Below, piece by piece: positions 47,210 to 58,868 of a DNA stretch of 64,000 nt (the stretch's first letter is position 1; the number at the start of each line of letters is the position of its first letter). Under the pieces are notes generated by a model. The model did no database searches and was not told where the DNA came from. It worked only from the letters and a program-made list of their open reading frames with translations. This DNA is from Serripes groenlandicus. Lineage: Eukaryota > Mollusca > Bivalvia > Cardiida > Cardiidae. The translations under genes and the position numbers were made by a program. The stretch is taken from assembly GCA_031761405.1 (NCBI GenBank), contig JASEVX010000012.1, positions 23,795,165 to 23,859,164 on the forward strand, given 5' to 3'.

Positions 47210-47437
47210 GGAATCCGCTGTGGTCGAGTGGTTAGCGTCGGGGATTCCGAAACCGGGTGTCCCGAGTTCGATCCCCAGTCGCAGCACTACGGTCATGGTG
47301 GAGTGCCCTTGGGCAAGGCACATTTTCTAGCCTAGTACTGGTTTGTTTACCCAGGGATCATGAATAATTAAATTTAATTGCGCGCTAAATGACCTTAGCT
47401 GTCGATGCGCCATAAAACAATATACATTCATTCATTT
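47210..47437 (+). mobile_element. tRNA-Ser-like SINE with 10-bp target duplication
   Basis: Same family as 36597-36827. Flanked by TATCAATGAA at 47200-47209 and 47438-47447. Confidence 0.93.
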
Positions 47438-47709
47438 TATCAATGAAATGGTTACTTAAATATCTTTTCCTAATTACTTTATATACAATACAAGTAAGAA
47501 TAAAATGAAATTTATCTTCTATGTCGCCATTAAGTACAGGTCATCGAGACAAGTGTAAAAAACAATCTTGTCCTTGTCGACACAATTTGAGTTGATGTAA
47601 TAATGTCCATTTTCTCATGGACCATTCTAAGATACATATACAACTTAATCTAAGTTAGATTTTTTAATTTGATCGTGATTATCGAAATCAGTGTTAAAAC
47701 ATGTTTCTT

Positions 47710-48398
47710 TGGTGTTTAATGCCGTTCAGTTCAATATTTGTTCAGTTATATAACGGCGTTTCCCGAGTAAGTTACCAGTACTTCTGGTGTATTTATCCTA
47801 CCACCAGCGTGTCAGTCGTAATGCTATCCCGACTAACCTGAGTAAGTTACCAGTACTGCTGGTGTATTAATCCTACCACCAGCGTGTCAGTTATAATGTT
47901 AACCCGACCAACCTGAGTAAGTGACCAGTACTTCTGGTGTATTTATCCTACCACCAGCGTGTCAGTCGTAATGCTAACCCGACTAACCTGAGTAAGTTAC
48001 AAGTACTTCTGGTGTATTTATCCTACCACCAGAATACCAGAACCCGACTAACCTGAGTAAGTTACCAGTACTTCTGGTGTATTTATCCTACCACCAGCGT
48101 GTCAGTCGTAATGCTAGCCCGACTAACCTGAGTAAGTTACCAGTACTTCTGGTGTATTTATCCTACCACAAGCGTGTCAGTCGTAATGCTAACCCGACTA
48201 ATCTGAGTAAGTTACAAGTACTTCTGGTGTATTTATCCTACCACCAGAATACCAGAATCGTAATGCTTACCCGACTAACCCGAGTACATAGAAGAGAGAA
48301 ACCCGGTATTTAAAGTATTTGGTATGACCAGGTCGGGGACTTAACCCGCGACGTCCCGCACAGAAGGCGGACGCTCTACCACAACATAACCGAGGCGG
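47710..48398 (-). mobile_element. Antisense SINE with an internal minisatellite
   Basis: Tail (TTTAATGCCGTTCAGTTCAA) at the left, tRNA-like head with inverse B box GGGACTTAACCCGCG at 48322-48398. The middle is expanded into a 75-bp array at 47760-48285. Confidence 0.75.
47760..48285 (-). repeat. 75-bp minisatellite from SINE body, about 7 units
   Basis: Units begin CCTGAGTAAGTTACCAGTAC at 47837, 47912, 47987, 48052, 48127 and 48202, with a first unit at about 47762. One unit is 65 bp. Each contains TATCCTACCACCAG, normally present once in this SINE family. Confidence 0.95.
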
Positions 48399-48417
48399 TG
48401 TGCGCGCTAAATGTTAA

Positions 48418-48622
48418 CTCTTTCAGCGCCGAATTGTTTAAAGTAGACTATTCCATGTTCAAAATTGGGCGTCTCCATTTCTCATTTAATAAAAGTTTTG
48501 GGCTATTTTGATAAATAAATGCAAACAATGCTGATTTCAGGTGAGACAGCTCGTTACGAGCTGACTCACCTGAATCTGTATTGTTTGCAAAAACCTCAAT
48601 ATTGCCTGTGGCGCTAAAAGAG
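48418..48622. mobile_element. 205-bp TTAA MITE
   Basis: TTAA at 48414-48417 and 48623-48626; begins CTCTTTCAGCGCCGAATTG and ends TGGCGCTAAAAGAG. Opposite orientation to 39193-39397 and the same length. Confidence 0.92.
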
Positions 48623-51379
48623 TTAATATTTATAAAACGCATTAATAAATGAGTATAATAAACAAGTTATCCTACCTGCAATGAAATTCGCATGTACAGC
48701 TAAGGACTATGATGTCACTTAAAGATCTCTGGACTAAGTGAGCACACCTATTTAGTTTAGTATTTTACTGCGTTTACAAACATAGATTACCCGTAATGGT
48801 CTACTAGATACAAGGGTTTTTTCGGAAGGTGCGTTGATATTTGCTAAAAATAGATAACATCGAAAACAAATAAAGAAAAAATACACCAGAATGCATATAC
48901 AATCGGGGTATTGACACACTCTATTAAGATTGATTGTTTGGTTTTTAAAACGCTTTCAACAATTGTTCAGTTATATACCGGCGTTTCCTGGGTAAGCTAC
49001 CAGTACTACTTGTTCATTTATCCTGTCACTAACCAGTCAGTCGTAATGCTAACCCTGTAACCCTGAGGCCCAATGAGGGCAGGAATTAGTACTGACACAT
49101 ATTAGAATAAAAGCACTGCAGTGCTACCGGCCTGGGGGCTGTTGGAGAGTTGGGTTTTTCAACACACGGGGCCTACGGCTCCCCGGTTAATCCGCCACTG
49201 TATTTTTCACGTGACTTCTTTCTTTTTTCCCGTACCTCTTCGCGAATGTTAATAATGTTAACAAGCGTCCATATTTAACCTCTCGGCGCATTTATTTCTT
49301 AAGCATTTCTTCAACTTATATTGGAGTACTCACGCCTCAAGTTTTTCACTGATGTTCCAACAACATTAAAATGATTGTATGGAGGAGATCCTAATCTTTT
49401 AAATGCATTTTGGTTAAATCCATGATGAGCTATTTTTCTCGCGCAGTTTCTCATGCGTTGTTTGGTGCTAACAGCAATTGGAAGGCTGCCTACTACTATG
49501 ACCAGGGGCTAAAGCCCCAGGCCAAAAAAACAGAGAACACAAGACGGAATGGGCCGATAGAATGATCAAAAAGATGCGACTTAAAAACTAAGAACACAAC
49601 ACGAAAAGGGCCATCTTCACCTTTTGCCAAAATAATGTCAATCCTATTCGATAATTAAATTGTCATTTACTTGTATATATGTTTTCCATATGTTTTCAAA
49701 GTCTGAACAGTTTAAAAAGATGCGACTCAAAATCAAAGAACACAACACGAAAAGGGCATATTTCCCCTTTTACCAAAATAATGTCAATCCTATAAACCTA
49801 TTCGATTTATATATGTTTACCATATTTGTGCACATAATTGTTCAATGTCGTCTGCTGCAGGTTTGTTATATGTGGGAAAGGGTAAATATAATTTACTGAA
49901 TGGTTTAACAAAAATCGTATGCATTAACGTTCCCAGCGGCACAGGGTAACTGAATCTGACTTTAAACACAAACACTGCTACAAACGGTTACCTCATACAC
50001 ATATCTAGGGGTGAGATTTGATGAACATTTGAACTATTCAGCACATTGTGATGCGATAGCTAAAGGGACATGGTGGGGAGCTTTAGGCGAAATCATCTCT
50101 AAATTCTTCATTTTGAAAGATTAAAAGGTTTAAACTCTTCCAACGCCGAATGTCACAGAATATACTGTTCCTTGTAGGAAATTGGACCACTCCATTTTTG
50201 GTCTACAGGAAATTAAGTAGAATGTATTGTTTACGTGACAAACAATGCGATTTCAGGGGAGACAGTTGGTTACGATCTGAACTGTCTCACCTGAATCTGC
50301 ATTGTTTGCAAAAGCCTTTAATTGTCTTTGGCGAAATGGATAAATCATACGAGAAACTTTTTTATCACTGCGTCGTTTTCATCCTCGATTAAAATTATCC
50401 ATTTATCCACATGGGAATTTAAATATAACAAATGTATAGACAATTTCGAAAAAAGGAGCATTGAGTTTTATCACAGATTCGAACATATTACGTTGCAAAC
50501 AATGCAGATTTCAGGGGAGACAGCTAGTAAAGATCTGAACTGTCTCACCTGAATCTGCATTGTTTGCAAAAGCCTTTGATTGTATTTGGCAGCGAAATGG
50601 ATAAATCATACGAGACACTTTATTATAACTGCATCGGTTTTATCCTCGATTACGGTTTATCCACATGGGAATTTAAATGTTACAAATGTATAGACGAGGA
50701 GATTTGATATCTGTCAACCTGTTGATATACATTCACGTTCGTTTAGTTGAAAGTGTTCTAAATGAATACAAGAGGGACACTGTTTAAGAATATTATACAA
50801 GACGAATTCCGATGCAAAGCATCAAAGACGCCGCGCATGATGTTGAAGCATGACTTAAAAGAAGCAGATGCAGTTCAGTACATTTAAATAACGTGTTTAC
50901 AAACAGACAGGATGTAAATATTTCGAACAAGAAGGCAAAATGTCCCTTTATTTTAAACAAGAAGACCAAGATGTGCCTACATTGCTAACCTGGCTACCAT
51001 AGCCTATAATAAAAGGTTACCAAGAGCAGTAAGGGTCAATATTGACGTAGGGATTAAACGTTTTATATGCTGCGATCGATGGGATAGTCAGCATGTGAAG
51101 TTTAGTCGTGAAGTGACAAGTTTATTCCTGAAAACATTTGGTTTACAGTTTGCTTAACATTGATAACAACTATAATATGTCATACAAGCTGAAGTTTCTT
51201 AATTTTTGACCAATAAACGGTTTTAAATCTGCTCTGACTAGATCAATTAGATAAAAAAAAAACATAGGTGCTTAAATATTAACATATATTAAGGTGTAAT
51301 GCCTCTAGTTATAAGTTAAGTATGACACAAACTGTGGGAGGAGAGGTGAAAGTCTATGCTCCTTCAAGTTTAGCATAAA

Positions 51380-52108
51380 TAACAAAAACGGGAGTATATA
51401 TAAAAAAAAAAACGAAGTAATTTTTTAAAGTTTTAAAGATATTTATGATCAAAATTGAGCATTTATGAAATTAAAAGATAAAGTTCATGTATTGTGAACA
51501 TATGTCAAGAATACAATGGTCTAAATGAACAAACTGTATGGGGAGGAACGTTTTAAGTTTAGAAATACAACAGACTTTTATAAATAAGCAAAAACATTAA
51601 AACATTCCCCGAACTTTTAAACCAAACAATTAAAAAAACGTAGCCTAAGAAGTTGGGGGAAAAGTGAACTTTTTTCCGAGCTTTAATGAACCGTGTCGTA
51701 AGTGCCGTAAATCAAACTATTAAAAAAAGCGTGGCCTAGGAAGTTGGGGAAAAGTTTTTAAATGCAAATTAAATGTGTCTAAAGATTTGTAATAACGGTA
51801 AAATACATACGTAGTTTGCATCTTGTTGTTTTTTAAATCAGCTTATACAATTTATTGATTCATAAAGGTTGTTTCTTTCAAACATATTACAGAGTTTTGT
51901 TTTACAATAATAATGTTGGTTGCTCCCTTTTCGATTACGTAACCCCATGGTACAAAATTGAATCGTATTCAATACTGACACAACAGGGACTTGCTCCTCT
52001 AAAAATAGATATGACCTTCTCTATGCATAGATATTAACAAGGGTGGATACAGTTTTCTAGGTCGCCTCGCTTCAACTCATTTTATTCAAAGTATTCGAAC
52101 AAATATAT
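51380..52108. other. Copy-B-only segment, mostly unrecognised
   Basis: AT-rich sequence with two direct-repeat-like stretches around GAAGTTGGGG (51650 and 51740), leading into the fold-back element. No reading frame with gene-like features. Confidence 0.45.
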
Positions 52109-52568
52109 GGATTTGAAGTACGGAATCGATCAATAATACTTTTCTCTATCGAACTATACCAAATTAACGTGAATTGTTCTCCCTACGTATGTTAATCCCT
52201 TTGAAATATTCGCGAATTCGCCAGAAGGACAACAACCTGGACCAAAAACGAAAGTACCTGCTACCGAATCAATTCCGAAATGTTTCTTGGAAAAATAATC
52301 GCAATATCACTGACAATTACTGCAACGAAAAAAACTGAACCATTCCGAAATGTCGATAGAAGTACTTTCGTTTTTGGTCCAGGTTGTTGTCCAGGTAGTT
52401 CGATAGAGAAAAGCATTATTGATTAATTCCCTACTTCAAACTCATATATTTGTTCGAATACTTTGAATAAAATGAGTTGAAGCGAGGCCACCCAGAAAAC
52501 TGTGTCCAGCCTTGTTAATATCTATGCATAGAGTAGGTCATATCTATTTTTAGAGGAGGAAGTCCCTG
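51984..52568. mobile_element. 585-bp fold-back element with 172-bp arms
   Basis: Arms 51984-52155 and 52397-52568, starting CAGGGACTTGCTCCTCTAA and ending TTAGAGGAGGAAGTCCCTG, imperfect but full-length. A second inner inverted pair surrounds GACAACAACCTGGACCAAAA. No clear target duplication. Related partial copies at 23961 and 42728. Confidence 0.85.
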
Positions 52569-52569
52569 T

Positions 52570-53144
52570 GCGTCATTTACAGACACAAACTCCAAAAACA
52601 CACGGTAAAACGCAAGTTTGACCTATAATTTGAGACATGTATATATAATATATTCATTTGTTTGATATGCATGATGTTACTATGTTTTCTATCTATATTG
52701 TGTTTGTAAATGCCTGTTAATTTCATATTGATTAGAGGAGATAAATAAATAAATAAAATAGACTACGAGTGTACAACACACTCTAAAATTAGAGAACTAC
52801 AAATTGTTCGAAGATATAATATTTAATGGTGGCTGACACGAATATATTAATCTTCAAAAAAAAAAAAAGATATAAATTATTTATTAAATCAAGGTGGTAT
52901 TTTGAATAATAATAATAAAACAAATGTATTTATTAAAGAGGACGACCGTATCTCAGTTTTGCGAACTTGTGACCAGATCCAATTACCCATAGCATGTATT
53001 AATTGTAGATCTGCATTTCATTCTGTATGTATATTGTATGGGCAATAAAATGAAGTAAAGTTTAAGTTACAAACCCAACTTAAATGTGAATTTCTACCGT
53101 TCATGACAGAGACATGTCGATATGCCTGTCAGACAATGTCTCTT
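52570..53144. other. Non-coding, AT-rich
   Basis: Contains (AAAT)n at about 52739-52757 and a poly-A run near 52857, which may be tails of old retroposons. Nothing else recognised. Confidence 0.35.
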
Positions 53145-53154
53145 TTATTTGGAA

Positions 53155-53411
53155 ACCGCCTCGTAGGTGTAGTGGTAGAGCGTCCACCTCGCGTGCGGGA
53201 GGTCGCGGGTTCGATCCCCGCACGGGTCATACCAAAAACTTTAAAAGTATAAATGGCTGCCTTCATTGAGCCCAGGGTTGCGGGATTGGCATTGCGACTG
53301 ACTGGCAAGTGTCAGGATAAATGGACCAGAAGAACTGGTAACTTACACAGGAAATACCGTGATTTAAATGAACAATTGCTGAAAGTTGCGTAAAATACCA
53401 ATCAATCAATC
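53155..53411 (+). mobile_element. Complete tRNA-derived SINE with 10-bp target duplication
   Basis: Head GTAGTGGTAGAGCGTCC and GCGGGTTCGATCCCCGC, body GCATTGCGACTGACTGGC, tail AATCAATCAATC. Flanked by TTATTTGGAA at 53145-53154 and 53412-53421. Best full-length example of its family here. Confidence 0.95.
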
Positions 53412-53421
53412 TTATTTGGAA

Positions 53422-53765
53422 GAAATATCTCTTAATTAGAGAGATAAATCGCTAGCTTACACAATTTGATAATAGTAAGACAGATACTTCGAGAGATATT
53501 ATTATGCCATAGAGCGTTATATTCGTTTTTAAGAAAAGTATTTCTAGGCATGCAGTTTAACTTTTGACTCGTTTCATACATGTAGATAGCTCATTAACTT
53601 TGAAATATACTTCTTTAATTTAGAGCGAAATCTCTTTAACTTTAATCATGCTAGAGAGATATTTTGATTACTCAGAGAGATATCTCTTTTACTTTAAGCG
53701 ATATTTCTATGAATTAAAATTATATATCTGTTACCCACTTAAAGATATTTCTAAGTTTGTTAGAT
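53422..53765. other. AT-rich stretch with repeated GAGATATCTC-like motifs
   Basis: AGAGATATCTCTT and close variants recur at irregular spacing (near 53428, 53495, 53652 and 53678), then the sequence enters the gap. Not a clean tandem repeat. Confidence 0.4.
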
Positions 53766-53965
53766 NNNNNNNNNNNNNNNNNNNNNNNNNNNNNNNNNNN
53801 NNNNNNNNNNNNNNNNNNNNNNNNNNNNNNNNNNNNNNNNNNNNNNNNNNNNNNNNNNNNNNNNNNNNNNNNNNNNNNNNNNNNNNNNNNNNNNNNNNNN
53901 NNNNNNNNNNNNNNNNNNNNNNNNNNNNNNNNNNNNNNNNNNNNNNNNNNNNNNNNNNNNNNNNN
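53766..53965. other. Assembly gap (200 N)
   Basis: Second fixed-size 200-N join. The flanks are unrelated to those of the first gap. Confidence 1.
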
Positions 53966-54044
53966 AAAGTGTCGTGAAATCCTTCCAGATTACCACATAT
54001 TATCGGCAATTTGACCGTTTTCAGGATGATATTTTCTGTGTTAA

Positions 54045-54272
54045 CCCTTTTCCCCACATACAACAAATCTGCAGCAGACGATTTTGATAACATCTAGACA
54101 AAGATATGGAAAATCTCTATATATTGAAATTTTAATTATTGAAAGAGTGAATATAGATAGTGTGGCAAAAGGAGAAATTGCTCATTTCGAGCAATTTCTT
54201 CTTTTGTCACAATGTTTTCAAAAAGTCGTCTGCTGCGGATGTGTCAGAAAGCGTCTTGTATGAGGGAAAGGG
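54045..54272. mobile_element. Full-length 228-bp TTAA-type MITE
   Basis: TTAA at 54041-54044 and 54273-54276; starts CCCTTTTCCCCACATAC, ends GTATGAGGGAAAGGG; central TTGCTCATTTCGAGCAA. Confidence 0.88.
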
Positions 54273-54534
54273 TTAAACAACACAACAAAACAATCAAATA
54301 GTTGAACATGATGAGAGTTCACAGTAGTTGAAGCAGAATTTGATACAAAAAATAAATAAAAAAATAGCAGAACCAGCGTGATTTGAGCAATTTCTTATCC
54401 TAAATGTTTTCAACATTTATCTGCTGTTTAAGGCGTCAAATGTCGTCTAGTATTAGAAAAAAAATACCAATCACTTTCAGACGACCTATCCGTTCTATTT
54501 TAAGCGACCCGATAAGTCTGATTCAATCCACTAC

Positions 54535-54600
54535 TCATTGTGGCAAAAGGAGAAATTGCTCATGGTTAGCAATTTTCTCCTTTTGCTAATATGTTTTCAA
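54535..54600. mobile_element. Central fragment of a TTAA-type MITE
   Basis: Hairpin CAAAAGGAGAAATTGCTCAT against GCAATTTTCTCCTTTTGC, with outer parts degraded. Confidence 0.6.
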
Positions 54601-54694
54601 CAACATTCAAATATTCTTGATATTACTGTTGAAAACCATGTGTGAAAAGAAGGCGGAGTAACATTTCTTTATTATATAAGAAACGATCTCATTA

Positions 54695-54755
54695 GGGGCC
54701 GGTTGTTCAACTTAATCATTGGTTAAATTGAACCACAAGTTGAACAACCGGCCCC
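54695..54755. repeat. 61-bp hairpin, 19-bp perfect arms
   Basis: GGGGCCGGTTGTTCAACTT at 54695-54713 and its exact inverse at 54737-54755. Confidence 0.92.
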
Positions 54756-54934
54756 ATGCTGGTAAATATCGATACAAATTTTCACCATTTTGACATTGAA
54801 CATATGAAAAATGTTCCGCTATATATGATGGCGTCTTGAATATGAGAAAACCGGTGAAAGTGACGCAATTTCGATTTTGGGATTTTTACATTTTCATATA
54901 GTCCAAATTGTCTATTTTTGTATATGTGGACTTA

Positions 54935-54973
54935 GTAGTAGTAAAAGTAGTAGAAGTAGTAGAAGTAGTAGTA

Positions 54974-55011
<38 letters not shown>

Positions 55012-55082
55012 AGTAGTATTAAGTAGTAGTAGTATTTAGTAGTATTAAGTAGTAGTAGTATTAAGTAGTATTAAGTAGTAGA
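54935..55082. repeat. (AGT)n microsatellite
   Basis: Impure AGT/AGTATTA triplet run. Confidence 0.95.
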
Positions 55083-55322
55083 GTTGTTACTATTATTACA
55101 AAGCCGCAGCAAAGTCAAGTGGATGTATTGATATTTAGGGAATAGGGACAAAAGAAACAAAAACGAGACACGTGTTTCGATTGGCTTAGAGCGAGTTATT
55201 CCCAGCGTCTGGAAGCTGTAAATTGCTTACTCAATATTCAGGTTCCGCAGCGAAAGGCGGCATATACACATCCCGTGTTTACACGAGCGGTGGGGTTTGG
55301 CTCTCCTCTCGAAAACAAAAAG

Positions 55323-55369
55323 ATGGCTGCGTTTGTGAAAATTTGCAGGAAATACTGGAAACTAACAGC
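55323..55369 (+). CDS. Possible first coding exon (AGK-like N-terminus)
   Basis: ATG opens MAAFVKICRKYWKLT plus two bases of an Ala codon, followed at once by donor GTAAGT. The spacing F-x-K-x-x-R-x-x-W-K-x-T resembles, from memory, the N-terminus of acylglycerol kinase, a mitochondrial lipid kinase. The upstream 180 bases are less AT-rich than their surroundings and carry an inverted CCAAT motif (GATTGGCT near 55177). No second exon was found before the window ends, so this would be the start of a gene running right. The match is short and may be chance. Confidence 0.35.
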
Positions 55370-55555
55370 GTAAGTCCTTTAATATGCTCAATATTATTTA
55401 TTGACTTTGTAAATATAATGTTCTATCTCACTTTGTCTTTATATTCATTTTGTTAACTATAATTATCTATTATATAGGTTTACTTCACTTATAATTATTA
55501 TAAAATAACTGTAATTACTATTCTCTATACAATTTATCTCTTATTATGAAAGCAA

Positions 55556-55624
55556 ACCCTTGTTGTTGGTACTCAAAAGAATCGTCTCACTGAGACGATT
55601 CTTTTAAGTACCCACAACATAGGG
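55556..55624. mobile_element. 69-bp palindromic hairpin element
   Basis: Near-perfect palindrome centred on 55590, built on TACTCAAAAGAATCGTCTCA; two or three mismatches. Same family as 63467-63535. Confidence 0.85.
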
Positions 55625-55742
55625 TTTAAGTGTCAAATAAGGATTTCAGAACATGCAAAACGCCCCTTTAATACCTTTACGTCAGAGGTACAGATAAGGA
55701 GGTATTCAGCTCTTTTCCCCACCTCATACCATGCAAGGTTAA

Positions 55743-55900
55743 CCATTCCCACGCGCAACACATCTGTTGCAGACGACTTTGAAAATATCTAGGCAAAACT
55801 TTGGTTGGAAAAGCTCTGTAAATGAAATAAATGAGCAATTTCTGCTTTTGCCAGAATGTTTACAAAACTTGCATCAAATGCGTAAAACTGAAAGGGTTTA
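55743..55900. mobile_element. TTAA-type MITE, right end degraded
   Basis: TTAACCATTCCCACGCGCAA, GCAGACGACTTTGAAAATAT, then ATGAGCAATTTCTGC and CTGAAAGGGTTTAG. Confidence 0.65.
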
Positions 55901-55944
55901 GATATATATTATTTTGTCACCTCAAACAAAAACCGATCATATTA

Positions 55945-56128
55945 CCATGGCAACCAGTACTGACCTGGATGGCGCTCGCTCAGCATTACGACTGACTCGC
56001 TGGTGTCAGGATAAAGGGACCAGTGGTACTGGTAACTCACAGGACACGCCGTGCTATAACTGAAGACATATTGAAAGCGGCGTTAAACACCATACAAACA
56101 AAACAAACAAACAAACAAACAAACAAAC
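55945..56128 (+). mobile_element. SINE body and tail without head
   Basis: GGCGCTCGCTCAGCATTACG, TGGTGTCAGGATAAAGGGAC, GTGCTATAACTGAAG, GGCGTTAAACACC, then an (AAAC)n tail. Confidence 0.8.
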
Positions 56129-56143
56129 ACTCGGACCAAAACC

Positions 56144-56225
56144 GTGCATGGTCTCCGTGATGCAGTGGCTAGCGCGCCACCCCCCGGGGACAAGATATCC
56201 GGGTTCGATCCCCGGTCGAGTCATA
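56144..56225 (+). mobile_element. SINE tRNA-like head
   Basis: CATGGTCTCCGTGATGCAGT and CCGGGTTCGATCCCCGG, an A/B box pair. The body that follows matches no other SINE here. Not a tRNA gene: stems do not close. Confidence 0.6.
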
Positions 56226-56516
56226 TCAGAGACGTAAACTATGTTAGAACTGTCTCCACTCTTTGGCTCTCAGAGTTGCTGAGATATATAGCATCACGAC
56301 TGGTGTACTTGTTGTCTTATACTGATATATCTAGTAGTTTACCAAGAAAACGCCGTAATATAACTGGTAAACTGTTTAAACTGGCGCTCATTGATGAAGG
56401 AAAAAAATGTATTCATCGTCCAGTGTTGTTTTCTAAATTGTAGAATCGGGTTAGAATCCAGACTGATAGATATATTCTTTTTTCTGTGTGCAATGGCATT
56501 TTAGACTTGTTATTAA

Positions 56517-56722
56517 CTCTTTCAGCGCCAAAGGCAATACTGAGGTTTGTGCAAACAATACTGATTCAGGTGAGTCAGCTCGTAACGAGCTGTCTCACCT
56601 GCAATCAGCATTGTTTTCCTTTTAGGTATCAAAATAGTCCAAAACTTTTATTATAAGAGAAATAAAGACGCCCGATTTTGAACATGGAAAAGTCTACTTT
56701 AAACAATTCGGCGCTGAAAGCG
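56517..56722. mobile_element. 206-bp TTAA MITE
   Basis: TTAA at 56513-56516 and 56723-56726; CTCTTTCAGCGCCAAAGGC to CGGCGCTGAAAGCG. Same orientation and length class as 39193-39397. Confidence 0.92.
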
Positions 56723-56905
56723 TTAAATACCTTTCGGTGTGAACTAAAATAGCTATAATAAGGTTCCTTAGCTGAGCTGTAGATATTACAACTGTAACAT
56801 GACTGCTGACTTGGTTAATATAATTATGTCCATACTATAGGCACGGAGAAAATTTATTGATCGATTGATTGATTGATTCAGTTTTCGGCTGTATTTCAGT
56901 TAAAT

Positions 56906-57161
56906 GAGTCGTTCCACAAGAACTCAACATTATGGACTCTGTATAATGTATCGACCTAGATCAGCCTGCGCAGTCCGCGCAAGCTAATCCGGGCCTACAC
57001 ATACCGTCTCAGGGGGATATAGGTAGTAATGATTCCTGAAACAGAAAATCCACAGGAAGCGAAAAGTGTCTGTCCGGGATAGCCTGCACGGCATGCTTAG
57101 GCTGATCCGAGTCGATACTTTACGCAGAGTCCACAATGTTGGTTCTCTCGTAATTCGGCTC
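56906..57161. mobile_element. Third, diverged copy of the 3873-4133 MITE
   Basis: Ends GAGTCGTTCCACAAGAACTC and TGTTGGTTCTCTCG then TAATTCGGCTC; shares TACCGTCTCAGGGGGATA inside. Confidence 0.7.
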
Positions 57162-57479
57162 AAAAGGCGTTAAGATAACGTATGTTTGTTTTAGTTTTCC
57201 CGCACCAGTATACTCCACACAACGTTCTGCACAGGCAAGGGTGTATAAGGACAAAGTCCAGGGCACTTGACTGTACTCGACTCGTTTCTAAAAATACTTG
57301 ACTGGCACTCGACTTGTCTTTAACGTTAATTTCCTGAGCCACGCCACGCCACCCAAAAACCGACCTTCGAGAGATTACGATCATGCAGCAAATAATAAGA
57401 TCAGCCTGCGACTCAGCGCAGTCAAGCTCGTCTTTAATCCCGTAAACATTATTGAAGTATCTGTCTATGCTTGAGCATC

Positions 57480-58075
57480 TTAATCTGACAAAACACGTTT
57501 TACAATTATTGCGGTTGCCATTGCTGGTTATTTCCATTAATGTCATTTCCATTAACTTTACTACCATTATTGCGGTTGCATTGATGTTATTGCCATTAAT
57601 GTTATTTACATTAATGTTACTACCATTATTGCGGTTGCCATTGCTGTTATTGCCATTAATGTTATTTCCATTAATGTTACTACCATCATTGCGGTTGCCA
57701 TTGCTGTTATTACCCTTTCTGTTATTGATATTGATGCATACTGTAATTAATGATATTACCATTATTGTAATTGTCATTAATGCATATTGCAAAGTATTGC
57801 TATTGTCATCAACATGAGTGCAATTAATGTCAATGACCTTTATGTTATTGCCATTAATGCTATTAGGCATATCAGTTATTGCCATTACTGCTATTATCAT
57901 TAATTCATATTGTATGTTATGCTATTGCCATAACTGCTATTACAATATATGCATATTGTAAATAATGCTATAGCTACTAATTTTATTTTCATTAATACAT
58001 TTTGCAAGTATTGCAATTGCCATTAAAATTAGAGTCATTAATGTCATTGCCGTTTATATTATTGCCATTAATGTC
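57480..58075. repeat. Array of ATTGCCATTAATGTT-type repeats
   Basis: Irregular 6-15-bp units with a higher-order repeat of about 61 bp (GCGGTTGCCATTGCTGTTAT recurs). The minus-strand Asn/Gly-rich frame covering 57160-57900 follows from the repeat and is not a gene. Confidence 0.9.
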
Positions 58076-58173
58076 AAAACCTCAAAAATACAGTTTTCGT
58101 TTTGCACAATTTTATTATTATTTTAATAAAGTTAGTGCTCTATGCAAACATATCTCTGAGGCGAATGGTTTAA

Positions 58174-58370
58174 CCCTTTCCCACAAACAACCAATTTACT
58201 GCAGACAAATTTCAAAACATTAAGGCGAAAACGTAACAAATCTCAATAAATGAGAGTTGAAAAATTAAATAGATGTGAACAAATAGTGGCATAAGTAGAA
58301 ATTGCTCGTTCTGAGTGATTTCTTTATTTGCCATAATGTTTTCAAATCCGTCTGCGGCAGACGTGAAAGG
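58174..58370. mobile_element. TTAA-type MITE
   Basis: TTAA at 58170-58173 and 58371-58374; CCCTTTCCCACAAACAACC to GTCTGCGGCAGACGTGAAAGG; right end shortened. Confidence 0.8.
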
Positions 58371-58454
58371 TTAACCCTGTTTATGCACAAATTTCTAGTC
58401 GATCTTCGAGATAAACATCATAACTTCTCGTGGGAAAATTACAAAATGCATTTG

Positions 58455-58640
58455 ACATTTAAACGTGTGTTGGATCCCTTCGGGGTGAAAGTTAACAGTA
58501 TTATGTGATACAGGCAGTGGTTTGCTTATATCAGGGGTGAAAGTAAACGTTATCATATGATACAGGCAGTGGTTTGCTTATATCAGGGGTGAAAGTAAAC
58601 GTTATCATATGATACAGGCACTGGTTTGCTTATATCTATG
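58455..58640. repeat. 52-bp tandem repeat, about 3 units
   Basis: GATACAGGCAGTGGTTTGCT at 58507 and 58559, a variant at 58611, preceded by a partial unit. Confidence 0.93.
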
Positions 58641-58645
58641 TTTAA

Positions 58646-58868
58646 CACTTTCCCACATACAACATAACTGCAGCAGAAGACTTTGAAAATATCTAGCCAA
58701 GAATATGTAAATTCTCTATAAATTAAAGTCTTACTAGTGAAAAGAGTTGAAAACAGTGTTACAAAAGGAGAATTTGCTCATTATGAGCAATTTATCCTTT
58801 CATCACGAGGTTTTCAAAAGTCGTCTGCTTCATATGCGCCAAAATACGTCTATAAGTGGGAAAGCGGT
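58646..58868. mobile_element. TTAA-type MITE
   Basis: TTAA at 58642-58645, CACTTTCCCACATACAAC, central TTGCTCATTATGAGCAA, end AAGTGGGAAAGCGGTAA (right TTAA mutated). Confidence 0.8.

Larger units (their letters stand above)
46855..48622. repeat. 1.77-kb segment present only in copy B
   Basis: Copy A reads through near 21243. Contents in order: AT-rich sequence, a tRNA-Ser-like SINE, AT-rich sequence, an antisense SINE with an expanded 75-bp interior, and a TTAA MITE. Several nested insertions rather than one element. Confidence 0.75.

Noticed and set aside
53157..53230. tRNA gene
   Set aside because: Head of a SINE with body, tail and target duplication; the same applies at 5187, 33535, 36602, 47215 and 56150.
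57160..57900. 246-codon minus-strand Asn/Gly-rich frame
   Set aside because: Follows from ATTGCCATTAATGTT repeats; the non-repetitive end has no recognisable domain.
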